From Phormidium tanganyikae FI6-MK23 (lineage in GTDB: Bacteria; Cyanobacteriota; Cyanobacteriia; Leptolyngbyales; Leptolyngbyaceae), in the NCBI GenBank assembly GCA_019359175.1, contig JAHHHU010000006.1, positions 1 to 64,000 on the forward strand: a stretch of 64,000 bases of DNA, read 5' to 3'. A program made the translations under genes and the position numbers. Each line of letters begins with the position of its first letter. Position 1 is the first letter of the stretch. Below the pieces are notes generated by a model, which searched no databases, was not told the DNA's origin, and was given only the letters and a program-made list of their open reading frames with translations. Below are positions 19,632 to 28,382 of the stretch, piece by piece.

Positions 19632-20206
19632 CGATTTGCTAACTCCGATCGCAGTTTTTCCAAGTCATCGAGTAGAAACACCGTCAATTGTCCCGAATAG
19701 GCTTTGCCGTTCTCGGTTTGAGCAACCTCAAGCCAGTAAGCAAAGCGTTCCCCCTGTCGCAGTTCTCCCTGCTGTGCGGCAAGTTGAGCATTCTGCTTTG
19801 TCACCGCTTCTTGAATTCGCGCCTCAGTCGGGTAGGTTTTGACGATCGCACTTTGAGCGAAATCTTGTGCAATGTCCAATCCGTAGATCGATCTCACCGA
19901 TTCCCACAGTCGAGCCAATGTCACCCCGTTTCGCATATCAAACAATGACAGCGTTTCACTGCGAATGATACGTCCTCCAGGTGCAAGTCGAGTCAACTTT
20001 CCAGGCGACATCACCGACGCATTAAATGTAAGCTGTTGTGCCGCTGTGTTGACCCGTCGCACTAAAAACTTTTCATTTGCGCTAGGGCGAACCGTGGAAT
20101 TTGACTGCATCCAGACTGCTGCTTCGTCGATCGTTTGTCCGGGGATCGCGTGTGCAGGAGTCGCCATCAGCATCAATCCACCCATTATCAAGCCAATCTT
20201 TTTCAT
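19628..20206 (-). CDS. Secreted hypothetical protein translationally coupled to ftsW
   Basis: Signal peptide MKKIGLIMGGLMLMATPAHA; ATGA stop/start overlap with ftsW (19628-19631). Confidence 0.75.
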   Translation of the reverse strand: MKKIGLIMGGLMLMATPAHAIPGQTIDEAAVWMQSNSTVRPSANEKFLVRRVNTAAQQLTFNASVMSPGKLTRLAPGGRIIRSETLSLFDMRNGVTLARLWESVRSIYGLDIAQDFAQSAIVKTYPTEARIQEAVTKQNAQLAAQQGELRQGERFAYWLEVAQTENGKAYSGQLTVFLLDDLEKLRSELANR

Positions 20207-20237
20207 TGTTCTACTCCAAAGAAGACAGGCTTATCAT

Positions 20238-21269
20238 TCACCGTTCATTTGGCTCAATTGCAACTTTGATCACTTTGCGCTGTTTCATATCCTGAAAGAC
20301 TTGTTCCAAGTTTTGCAGCGGTTGTCGATCGCTAATCAGTAACTCAAAGGGAATCGTTCCACTTGCTAGAAGATCGAGCGCCGATCGCACAAACTTTGGC
20401 GTATTGTGAAACACTCCTTTCAGAGTCAGTTCATTGTAATGGAGTTGTTCGGTATTGACAGGAATTGCTGTATTGCGAGGACAACCTCCGAATAAATTGA
20501 CCGTCGCACCCGGACGAGCGCAAGCGATCGCGGTTTCCCACGCACTCGGAATTCCCGTTGCTTCGATCACAACATCCGCGCCCCATCCATCCGTTAGTTC
20601 TTTCACTAGCTCTGGAACATCTGAAACTTGTCGATAATTAAACGTTTTCGCGGCTCCAAACTTTTTTGCAATTTCTAATCGATCGTCATTCCCACCAAAC
20701 ACATAGAATTCTGTTTTCGGAGCCATCGCTGCGACGAACATTAAGCCGATCGCACCATCACCGAGTAAGACAATACGATCGCCAATTTTGTAATTCGATC
20801 GCGCAACACCGTGCAACACACACGCTAATGGTTCTGTCATTGCTGCGATCGCATCTGGAACATGATCCGGGATCGGTAAAAGATTGTGTTGTACGATCGC
20901 GCTCGGAATTCTTAAATACTGTGCAAATGTGCCGTTATTAAAGCTCAAATCCGTGCAGAGTGAGAATTCTTGGCGTTTGCAGAAGAAGCACTGCATACAA
21001 GGCGCGGAATTGTTGGCAACAACGCGATCGCCTATTTTCCAGTTTTTTACGGATTTATCGATCTCAACAATTCGCCCCGCTGCTTCATGTCCAAACAACG
21101 TCGGCAGTTTCAACATCTTCGCGTGTCCGCCGCGCCGCCACACTTTCAAATCTGTTCCACAAGTCGTTGCGACTCCCACTTCGATCACAACTTCCCCATC
21201 TCCGGGAGTCGGATCATCCACCGTTTCCAATCGCAAATCTTCTTGTCCGTAAAGTAATGCAGCTAACAC
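20238..21269 (-). CDS. Zinc-dependent medium-chain alcohol dehydrogenase family
   Basis: TCGTDLKVWRRGGH...LFGHEAAGRIVEID...CMQCFFCKRQEFSLC...GDGAIGLMFVAAM. Confidence 0.93.
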   Translation of the reverse strand: MLAALLYGQEDLRLETVDDPTPGDGEVVIEVGVATTCGTDLKVWRRGGHAKMLKLPTLFGHEAAGRIVEIDKSVKNWKIGDRVVANNSAPCMQCFFCKRQEFSLCTDLSFNNGTFAQYLRIPSAIVQHNLLPIPDHVPDAIAAMTEPLACVLHGVARSNYKIGDRIVLLGDGAIGLMFVAAMAPKTEFYVFGGNDDRLEIAKKFGAAKTFNYRQVSDVPELVKELTDGWGADVVIEATGIPSAWETAIACARPGATVNLFGGCPRNTAIPVNTEQLHYNELTLKGVFHNTPKFVRSALDLLASGTIPFELLISDRQPLQNLEQVFQDMKQRKVIKVAIEPNER

Positions 21270-21335
21270 AGCGATTTTCCCATCTCAACCGACGACTGAA
21301 TCTTACAATGTCAGTAGCGCTCAGGAGAATCAAGA

Positions 21336-21788
21336 ATGACGCAATCTCTTCCCCAAACGTCTCTTTACCAACAAGACTTTGCATTGTGGGCTGAGGACAC
21401 GATCGCAAAACTCAAAGCTGGAAAGTTTGAACAGCTTGATATTGAGAATTTAGCGGAGGAGATCGAGGCTTTGGTTAGTTCAGAAAAGCGTGAATTAAGA
21501 AATCGCTTAGTCGTTCTCATCGCTCATATCCTCAAACGGATTTATGTCGATAGTACATACGATAATCGAGGCTGGATGCTGACAATTGAAGAACAACGTG
21601 ACGCGATTGAATTGTTATTAGAAGATTCTCCCAGTCTAAATAGTCTTTTCACAGACAGCCTTTCAAAGTTGTATCTCGATGCCTTGAAGAAGGTGCGCTC
21701 AGAATATAGAGGTGTTGATTTCCCTGCGGAGTGGCAATTTAGCCGAGAGATTGATTCCATTTTGAATGAGAGTTTTTGGAAGGAGTAG
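21336..21788 (+). CDS. DUF29 domain-containing protein
   Basis: LYQQDFALWAEDTIAKLKAGKFEQLDIENLAEEIEALVSSEKRELRNRLVVLIAHILKR typical DUF29. Confidence 0.92.
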   Translation: MTQSLPQTSLYQQDFALWAEDTIAKLKAGKFEQLDIENLAEEIEALVSSEKRELRNRLVVLIAHILKRIYVDSTYDNRGWMLTIEEQRDAIELLLEDSPSLNSLFTDSLSKLYLDALKKVRSEYRGVDFPAEWQFSREIDSILNESFWKE

Positions 21789-21811
21789 GAGTTATCTATC
21801 GGTTTAGAAAG

Positions 21812-21938
21812 AGCCACTTAAAACCTGTTCTACGGTCAAATTGAGTTCGGGAAAGGTCAGAGACACGATCGTATCTTCCCTTTCAATCTCCTCTGATTTA
21901 TATAATCCATCGATCAGCGTACAGACTGTTACTCTCTG
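21812..21938 (-). pseudogene. 3' fragment of a Uma2 (DUF820) family gene, truncated at the IS element
   Basis: ...VTVCTLIDGLYKSEEIEREDTIVSLTFPELNLTVEQVLSGSF*: TFPELNLTVEQVL is the Uma2 C-terminal signature. Confidence 0.7.
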
Positions 21939-22851
21939 AGAGGATGTTTCAGAAGTGAGTGAATCGGTAAAAAAGCTCTCTCGGCATAAGCTGTAAGTAT
22001 CAACAAGACAGCACCGATGAGACCAATGAGTAAAGCATGCTCCAGCAAGTTGAGCGCAGAACAATGGCAACTGATTGAACCGTTAATTCCTTCAGCAAAA
22101 TCTGGTGGAAGACCGCGTGAGGTAGACGTATGGGATGTGCTGAATACGATTTTTTATCTCTTGACCCAAGGCTGCACGTGGCGCAACTTGCCTGGAGATT
22201 TTCCCGCATGGCAGACGGTCTATCGCTACTTTCGGGCTTGGCGCAAAGATGGAACTTGGCTGGTGCTGCATAACCGACTTAGAGTATGGGTAAGAGTGGC
22301 TTCAGAGCGATCTGCGAGTCCATCGGAAGCGATTGCCGATAGTCAAAGCGTCAAAAGCGCGGCGATGGTGAATCAAGCAGTCGGATATGACGCAGTCAAA
22401 GTGATCAAAGGGCGCAAACGCTTTCTAACGGTGGATACGTTGGGACTCATCCTGCGAGTCTACGTCATGGCGGCGAGTGTCCCAGAACGTGAGGGCGGCA
22501 GACAAGTCCTTCAAAGAGTTCACCGCATGGGAAACGCCGTGTCTCGATTACATACGATTTGGGTCGATGGGGGATTTGATGGCGACCCGTTGATGCACTG
22601 GGTAATCACGACCTGTCGGTGGATCGTCCAAGTCGTGTTGCGACCGGAGCAAACTAAAGGGTTTGTCTTGCTGAAAAAGCGCTGGGTCGTTGAACGCAGG
22701 TTCGGGTGGTTCATGGGATGCCGCCGATTAGTTAGGGACTATGAACGCCTGCCAGAAAATTCAGAAGCGCTGATTTATCTAGCGATGATTCGGATCATCA
22801 TCCGTCGCTTGGCGTAAAATCTCACTCCCTATCACTTCTAAAACATCCTCT
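21939..22851 (+). mobile_element. IS5-family insertion sequence
   Basis: Terminal inverted repeats AGAGGATGTTTcAGAAGTGA (21939-21958) and complement of TCACTTCTaAAACATCCTCT (22832-22851) flank a transposase ORF. Confidence 0.88.
22017..22817 (+). CDS. IS5-family transposase
   Basis: LSAEQWQLIEPLIPSAKSGGRPREVDVWDVLNTIFYLLTQGCTWRNLPGDFPAWQTVYRYFRAWRKDG...ADSQSVKSA...VVERRFGWFMGCRRLVRDYERLPENSEALIYLAMIRIIIRRL. Confidence 0.93.
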   Translation: MRPMSKACSSKLSAEQWQLIEPLIPSAKSGGRPREVDVWDVLNTIFYLLTQGCTWRNLPGDFPAWQTVYRYFRAWRKDGTWLVLHNRLRVWVRVASERSASPSEAIADSQSVKSAAMVNQAVGYDAVKVIKGRKRFLTVDTLGLILRVYVMAASVPEREGGRQVLQRVHRMGNAVSRLHTIWVDGGFDGDPLMHWVITTCRWIVQVVLRPEQTKGFVLLKKRWVVERRFGWFMGCRRLVRDYERLPENSEALIYLAMIRIIIRRLA

Positions 22852-22856
22852 TACAT

Positions 22857-23310
22857 CGATGAAACTTGTACGGTTTTAGGAGACTCGCATCGACTTCAAC
22901 AAATTGTTTGGAAGCTTCAAAACGGAGCAAATTTACATCAAAAAATGGTCGAATTGAAGTTTTCCTATCACGAATTAAAGCGGGATCCTCGATCGCCCAA
23001 ATCACAGTTCGAGACGATGAAATTGAATTCAAACCTGAAATTTCTGCCTTATGTTTTTGATCACTTTCGACAGGCAGATGGAAGCAGTACCAGAGAGTTT
23101 GACGGTTTAGGACTGGGACTCGCGATCTCTTCGAGTTACCCGCAAGGGGTCGTGCAGCATCTCGTTGAGTTACAAGGTGGAACGGTGCGCGCGGAAAGCG
23201 AGGGAGAAAGCAAAGGGGCAACCTTTATTGTTGAATTGCCTGTACTGGAATTTGCGAACTTAAAACAGCTTAGGTGGCTTCAGAAACAGCCAGCCAATGA
23301 AGAAAAATGA
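22857..23310 (+). pseudogene. Frameshifted histidine kinase HATPase-domain fossil
   Basis: Homology spread over frames: VLGDSHRLQQIVWKLQ / KFTSKNGRIEVFLSRIKAGSSIAQITVRDDEIEFKPE / FLPYVFDHFRQADGSSTREFDGLGLGLAI...HLVELQGGTVRAESEGESKGATFIVELPV. Confidence 0.85.
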
Positions 23311-23511
23311 GGCAGTAAACAGTTGAGCGATGTCAAGCGCGGAAAGATAGCCGTCCATTAAAGCGGCGATCGAACGATCAGCAATGCCAAACAGCCAAGA
23401 CGAAATCCCGAAAATCCAAATCCCAGACCGGAGCCGTGAGAGAAATGTAACCAATTCAGCGGACGGTTGACGAATCATAGTGCGTCCCAATAGGTGGGCT
23501 TGTGGGTTCAT
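23260..23511 (-). CDS. Small putative membrane protein
   Basis: 83 aa with hydrophobic segments IWIFGISSWLFGIADRSI and LFTASFFFIGWLFL. Confidence 0.45.
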   Translation of the reverse strand: MNPQAHLLGRTMIRQPSAELVTFLSRLRSGIWIFGISSWLFGIADRSIAALMDGYLSALDIAQLFTASFFFIGWLFLKPPKLF

Positions 23512-23688
23512 TATGACGTATATGTTAAAAAATATTATTAATTCTTGCCATAAGTTCCCCGATATACATTAGAGTTTCCTGACGCAGAATAAAAAACACT
23601 GCCAGCCTGACAAATCTTGCTTTGGAGACAGCAATTATGGTTTGGTGAATTGGTATACCTGATTTACGCCCATCTACTTGCTGTCAGA

Positions 23689-25290
23689 ATGCCTTACGCG
23701 ATCGACTTCGGAACCAGTAACACCGTGATTACTCGCTGGAACGCAGCGACCCAACAGCCGGAAACCCTTTCACTTCCTGGAGTTTCCCAGCGACTAGCAC
23801 AGAACCCACCTTTGATTCCCAGTTTGGTGTACGTCGAGAATGCAATGCAGGGAAAGGTGACGATCGGGCAACAAGTGCGCGATCGAGCGCTCGATGTCGG
23901 CAGCGATTCCCGTTTTTTCCGTAACTTCAAGCGCGGAATTGGGACGGATGTACAGGGATTTTTGCCCGAATTGGATGGTCAAACCGTTCGATTCGAGCAG
24001 GTTGGCGGCTGGTTCTTAACTCAGATTATTAATCAGTTAAAAACCACTGATCCGGAGATTGCAGAATCGATCGTGTTCACGGTTCCAGTCGATAGCTTTG
24101 AGGCGTATCGGTTGTGGTTGGGTCAGATTTGCGAATCGCTGGATATCAATCAAGTCAGAATGATCGATGAACCGACTGCGGCAGCGTTGGGATATGGATT
24201 AAGAGATCGACAAACCTTACTCGTGATCGATTTTGGGGGCGGAACGCTGGATTTATCGATCGTTCAAATCAACGCGAACGAAATTGCTCAATCGAAGCCA
24301 ATGGGATTCATTCTGAAATGGGGACAGAAATCATTTAAGGAACAGTCAGGACAAAAAGCGAAGATTGCAAGAGTGATTGCAAAAGCAGGACAAAATTTAG
24401 GTGGATCAGATCTAGATAATTGGATTGTGGATTATTTTGTCAATACTCAAGGACTCGCAGCAACACCACTAATTGCAAGACTTTCGGAACGCTTGAAAAT
24501 TCAGCTCTCACTTTCGGCTCAAGCACAGGAAGTTTTCTTTAACGATGAAACGTTTGAAAGTTATGACTTGTCGTTAACTCGATCGCAGTTTGAGCAGATT
24601 TTGAGCGATCGAGGTTTCTTCACCCAACTTGATGAATCGATGGAACAAGTGTTGCAACAAGCTCGCCGTCAAGGGCTTGCAACAAGCGATATCGATGCCG
24701 TTCTATTAGTCGGCGGAACGGTTCAAATTCCAGCGGTTCAGAACTGGGTAAGACAATATTTTGATGCGAGTTTGATTCGATGTGAGAAACCGTTTGAAGC
24801 GATCGCACAAGGCGCATTACAACTCAGTCAAGGCGTTCAGCTTAAAGACTTTCTCTATCACGGTTACGGGATTCGCTATTGGGATCGGCGACAAAACTCC
24901 CACAACTGGCATTCGTTAGTCAAAGCGGGACAGACTTATCCGATGGAGAAGCCCGTTGAATTGATTCTTGGAGCATCGATCGACAATCAGCCTAGTATTG
25001 AACTCATCATCGGGGAACTGGGAACCGAAACGGCTCAGACCGAAGTTTATTTTGATGGCGATCGCTTAGTCACTCGGAATCTCACCCGTTCTCAAACTCC
25101 GGTACAGCCATTAAACGATCGAGACGGATCGCGCAGTATTGCCGAGCTTGATCCACCGGGAGTACCGGGAAGTGATCGAATCAAAGTGCAGTTTCAAGTG
25201 GATAGCGATCGATTCCTCAAAATTACAGTTGAGGACTTGCTAACGGCTCGAACACTGGTCGAAGATCAGCCTGTCGTGCAACTGAGTTAA
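23689..25290 (+). CDS. Hsp70-family protein (divergent DnaK-like)
   Basis: MPYAIDFGTSNTVITRWN, IDEPTAAALGYGL, LVIDFGGGTLDLSI, VLLVGGTVQIPAVQNWV; ATG at 23689 preferred over the ORF-track start. Confidence 0.92.
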   Translation: MPYAIDFGTSNTVITRWNAATQQPETLSLPGVSQRLAQNPPLIPSLVYVENAMQGKVTIGQQVRDRALDVGSDSRFFRNFKRGIGTDVQGFLPELDGQTVRFEQVGGWFLTQIINQLKTTDPEIAESIVFTVPVDSFEAYRLWLGQICESLDINQVRMIDEPTAAALGYGLRDRQTLLVIDFGGGTLDLSIVQINANEIAQSKPMGFILKWGQKSFKEQSGQKAKIARVIAKAGQNLGGSDLDNWIVDYFVNTQGLAATPLIARLSERLKIQLSLSAQAQEVFFNDETFESYDLSLTRSQFEQILSDRGFFTQLDESMEQVLQQARRQGLATSDIDAVLLVGGTVQIPAVQNWVRQYFDASLIRCEKPFEAIAQGALQLSQGVQLKDFLYHGYGIRYWDRRQNSHNWHSLVKAGQTYPMEKPVELILGASIDNQPSIELIIGELGTETAQTEVYFDGDRLVTRNLTRSQTPVQPLNDRDGSRSIAELDPPGVPGSDRIKVQFQVDSDRFLKITVEDLLTARTLVEDQPVVQLS

Positions 25291-25304
25291 ATTACGGTGT
25301 TAAA

Positions 25305-25550
25305 TTACGATTTGCGTTTGCGTTGGCTCCAAGTTGCGCCCACTGCCGCACCCGCACCCGCCAACATTCCTGCCATCATGCCTTCGCCCGTTTTTCTTAC
25401 CGGATTTTCGGTTAAGCACTGATTTGTTACCACTTTATCCTGCATACACTGAGAGCTTTCCGCCCAGCTTGCCGATCCGCCTAGCACAACGCCAGCAGCA
25501 CTACAAACCAGCACTACAATCCAAACCGGGGGCTGTTTTTTTCTGCTCAT
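25305..25550 (-). CDS. Small secreted/membrane-anchored hypothetical protein
   Basis: 81 aa with signal-like VWIVVLVCSAAGVVLGGSASWA and Gly/Ala-rich GMMAGMLAGAGAAVGA. Confidence 0.55.
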   Translation of the reverse strand: MSRKKQPPVWIVVLVCSAAGVVLGGSASWAESSQCMQDKVVTNQCLTENPVRKTGEGMMAGMLAGAGAAVGATWSQRKRKS

Positions 25551-25663
25551 AACAATTCCTAGGGTGTAACGCTATTGGAGGAGTACACATTACTTTACCC
25601 GTAGACCGGACGGTTACTCACGCTTTTTGTGAAGTTTTCGTGTAAATCTTCTAACAAATTTAA

Positions 25664-25679
25664 TCTACCAAAAGGTAGA
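25664..25679. promoter_or_regulatory. Palindrome in intergenic region upstream of the small ORF at 25799
   Basis: TCTACC-AAAA-GGTAGA perfect 6+4+6. Confidence 0.45.
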
Positions 25680-25798
25680 AATACGGAAACGCTGAATCTG
25701 TCTGGTGTTGCTCAGATTTCTCGAAAACTGACTAAGATTGAGGAGAGCTTAACATTTGAACATGATTAAGCTCGATCTCACTTAGAGGAATTCTCAGT

Positions 25799-25972
25799 AT
25801 GGATGCGGAAACAATTAAAGAACGGATAAAGCTAATCGAAAGCAAGCGGGAATCTCTGTTGAAGCTGATGGAGCAACCGAATCTAGGAACATTGCGGATC
25901 GATGTCAATCAGGCACTCGAAGAGATGGACATTCTGATCGACGAGTTTAAGCAAACTTTTCCAGAGGCTTAG
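25799..25972 (+). CDS. 57-aa small protein not in the ORF track
   Basis: ATG at 25799 to TAG at 25970-25972: MDAETIKERIKLIESKRESLLKLMEQPNLGTLRIDVNQALEEMDILIDEFKQTFPEA; amphipathic helical, GAGG-rich upstream. Confidence 0.7.
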   Translation: MDAETIKERIKLIESKRESLLKLMEQPNLGTLRIDVNQALEEMDILIDEFKQTFPEA

Positions 25973-26886
25973 TCTTCGGTCGATCTTAGCTGCCAATAAA
26001 CCAATAAAAGGGCGATCAGCAAAAGTAACGTTGCCGCCGCTGCTGCATAACCAAAATCGAATTGGGCGAACGCTTGATCGTAAATAAAGTAAACGAGCAG
26101 GTTTGTGGAATTCATTGGGCCTCCGCCCGTGATTACGTAAACTTGCTCGAAACTTCGCAGCGTAAAAATCGCGGTTGTGACGGTAACAAATACGATCGTC
26201 GACCGCAATCCCGGCAGGGTGACATATCGAAATTTCTGCCAAGCATTCGCCCCGTCTAATTCTGCGGCTTCATACCGACTGATCGGAATCGTTTGCAGTC
26301 CCGCTAAGAAAACCACCATATTGAATCCAATCTGCTTCCAAACGCTGAGTAAGATCAGAACTGGCATCGCCCAAACCGTACTTTGAAGCCAAGGAACTGC
26401 GGGAATATTGATCGCGTTGAGCCATTGATTCACTACGCCATCTGTTTGAAACAGCCAGCGAAATCCTAATCCCACTGCCACTAAAGAAGTAATCGACGGA
26501 ATAAAGTAAGCGGCTCTAAGCAATCCACGAAACCGAATCGATCGATTTAGCAACACAGCTAAACTCAATGGAATGATCAAACTGGGAATTACTGTTGCGA
26601 TCGTAAAATACAATGTATTCCCCATCACTTGCCAAAAATCTGGGCTAAGTAACAATCGCCAATAATTCCGCAATCCCACCCAGCGAACACCAGCCCGTGT
26701 AAAGCTTCCCGTCGTAAAGCTGAGGTAGCACAGATACGCGATCGGGTACAGCACAAACACACCGAGCAAAATCAGTGCAGGCGTGAGGAAGATCCAAGCC
26801 GCGATCGCTTCTCGATCCAATAAACGAGAAATTCCGGAATCTGATTGAGATTTGGTGTCAGAGGAACTAAAGAGCATCAGCCTCAC
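25969..26886 (-). CDS. Carbohydrate ABC transporter permease (MalF/UgpA type)
   Basis: AAWIFLTPALILLGVFVLYPIAYLCYLSF...EAAELDGANAWQKFRYVTLPGLRSTIVFVTV (EAA motif). Confidence 0.94.
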   Translation of the reverse strand: MRLMLFSSSDTKSQSDSGISRLLDREAIAAWIFLTPALILLGVFVLYPIAYLCYLSFTTGSFTRAGVRWVGLRNYWRLLLSPDFWQVMGNTLYFTIATVIPSLIIPLSLAVLLNRSIRFRGLLRAAYFIPSITSLVAVGLGFRWLFQTDGVVNQWLNAINIPAVPWLQSTVWAMPVLILLSVWKQIGFNMVVFLAGLQTIPISRYEAAELDGANAWQKFRYVTLPGLRSTIVFVTVTTAIFTLRSFEQVYVITGGGPMNSTNLLVYFIYDQAFAQFDFGYAAAAATLLLLIALLLVYWQLRSTED

Positions 26887-26920
26887 TCAAGAGAATAACG
26901 GATATTTTAGGACAACCCGG

Positions 26921-27478
26921 ATGACTCGACGAATTGGATGGATGAGCGTTTTGGTTTTTGCGATCGCTTCACCCGCCTTCATCGCACCCCCGCAACCTGC
27001 ATCAGCGCTCAGCGTCGCCGTACCCTCTAATGCTGACGAGATGATTCGGAAATCTGACTTCATCGTAATTGGCGATGTAGAGCAGTCGATCGAGAATGCC
27101 AAGACGAGATGGGTACGAAACTCGCGCGGAGAAGTGACCAGCGCATATTCTGAAGTCCGGGTGAAAGTTCGCAAAGTGTTCAAAGGCAATCCCAAGGTAA
27201 AAGAAATTCTAGTTGGGCAGCACGTCGTCTGGGCAACCAACCGAGGCGGAAAGCGCTATGTTCAGTTGATCGATGAAGATGTTAAGCCCTTCAAAAAAGC
27301 GCGATATTTACTTTTCCTACAGAAAGGTTTGGGAGTTGATACGTATTTTCCGGCCGGCATCGTGTATGGAAAGTACAATCTAGATGGCAAAGACCCATCT
27401 GAGGAAGATCCCCATCTCCGGTGGGCAGGTTTTGAAGAAATACGGAAAGTGGTTCGGCAACAGTTTAAGGCAAACTGA
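26921..27478 (+). CDS. Secreted hypothetical protein
   Basis: MTRRIGWMSVLVFAIASPAFIAPPQPASA signal peptide; DFIVIGDVEQSIENAKTRWVRNSRGEVTSAYSEVRVKVRKVFKGNPKVKEILVGQHVVW. Confidence 0.75.
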   Translation: MTRRIGWMSVLVFAIASPAFIAPPQPASALSVAVPSNADEMIRKSDFIVIGDVEQSIENAKTRWVRNSRGEVTSAYSEVRVKVRKVFKGNPKVKEILVGQHVVWATNRGGKRYVQLIDEDVKPFKKARYLLFLQKGLGVDTYFPAGIVYGKYNLDGKDPSEEDPHLRWAGFEEIRKVVRQQFKAN

Positions 27479-27554
27479 ATAGATTGGAGTTTTAAGAAAG
27501 TGTTTCTATGCTCGATCGCTTTAACCGCGATAAACTGAGAACCTGTTTTTTAAG

Positions 27555-28208
27555 ATGGCTCTCATGGTTGCGCTGATTTCACCTGAACACGCTAAATTTC
27601 CGCCACATCCGCGCATCAAGCTCGGCGTAATGGCATCAGGAAGCGGGAGCAATTTTGAAGCGATCGCACAATCGATTCAAGATGGACATCTCAATGCAGA
27701 AGTTCAAGTCGTGATTTATAACAATCCGGGCGCGAAAGTCGTCGATCGAGCGAACCGATTTGATGTTCCAGCAGTCTTACTCAATCATCGAGAGTTTGCG
27801 AGTCGGGAGGATTTGGATCGCGCGATCGTTGAAACTCTAAAACAGCATTCAGTTGAATGGGTCATCATGGCGGGTTGGATGCGGATCGTAACCCCGGTTT
27901 TGATTGAGGCATTTCGCGATCGTATTCTCAACATTCATCCCAGTTTGTTACCGAGCTTTAAAGGAAATCGTGCCGTTGAGCAAGCCCTAGAAGCGGGAGT
28001 TAAAATCACCGGATGCACCGTTCATTTAGTCGTTCCAGAAGTGGATAGCGGCGAAATTATCATACAAGCGGCAGTTCCCGTACTCGTAGATGATACCGTC
28101 GAAATCTTACAGGGTCGGATTCACGAACAAGAACACCGAATCTATCCTTCCGCAATTGCGATCGCTGCGATACACGCGACTACTGATGATAATGGGCATC
28201 AGTCTTAG
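27555..28208 (+). CDS. purN: Phosphoribosylglycinamide formyltransferase
   Basis: KLGVMASGSGSNFEAIAQSI...NIHPSLLPSFKGNRAVEQALEAGVKITGCTVHLVVPEVDSGEIIIQAAVPV. Confidence 0.97.
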   Translation: MALMVALISPEHAKFPPHPRIKLGVMASGSGSNFEAIAQSIQDGHLNAEVQVVIYNNPGAKVVDRANRFDVPAVLLNHREFASREDLDRAIVETLKQHSVEWVIMAGWMRIVTPVLIEAFRDRILNIHPSLLPSFKGNRAVEQALEAGVKITGCTVHLVVPEVDSGEIIIQAAVPVLVDDTVEILQGRIHEQEHRIYPSAIAIAAIHATTDDNGHQS

Positions 28209-28276
28209 GGATGATGTGAATCTAGTTTGGGGACGGCATGATATACACAGATTGAGAAGCTCATCGTCTAACACAA

Positions 28277-28313
28277 GGGCAGTCCAAACCGGGTAGGGGC
28301 TGCTTTTTTATTG
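28277..28313 (+). terminator. Probable terminator downstream of purN
   Basis: GCAGTCC-loop-GGGGCTGC with G:U pairing then TTTTTTA. Confidence 0.5.
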
Positions 28314-28382
28314 CCAAAATTTCTGACGGGTCTCTTCCCAAACTTCCCCACTTCAGGCACAATCAAGCGATATCGTGATTAA

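Noticed and set aside
21931-22860. Target-site duplication of the IS5-family element
   Set aside because: A possible TTAC on both sides does not abut the inverted-repeat ends symmetrically; no convincing TSD could be called.
22838-23221. Minus-strand 127-aa ORF over the kinase fossil
   Set aside because: It is antisense to a clear plus-strand HATPase remnant and extends into the IS end; no family resemblance.
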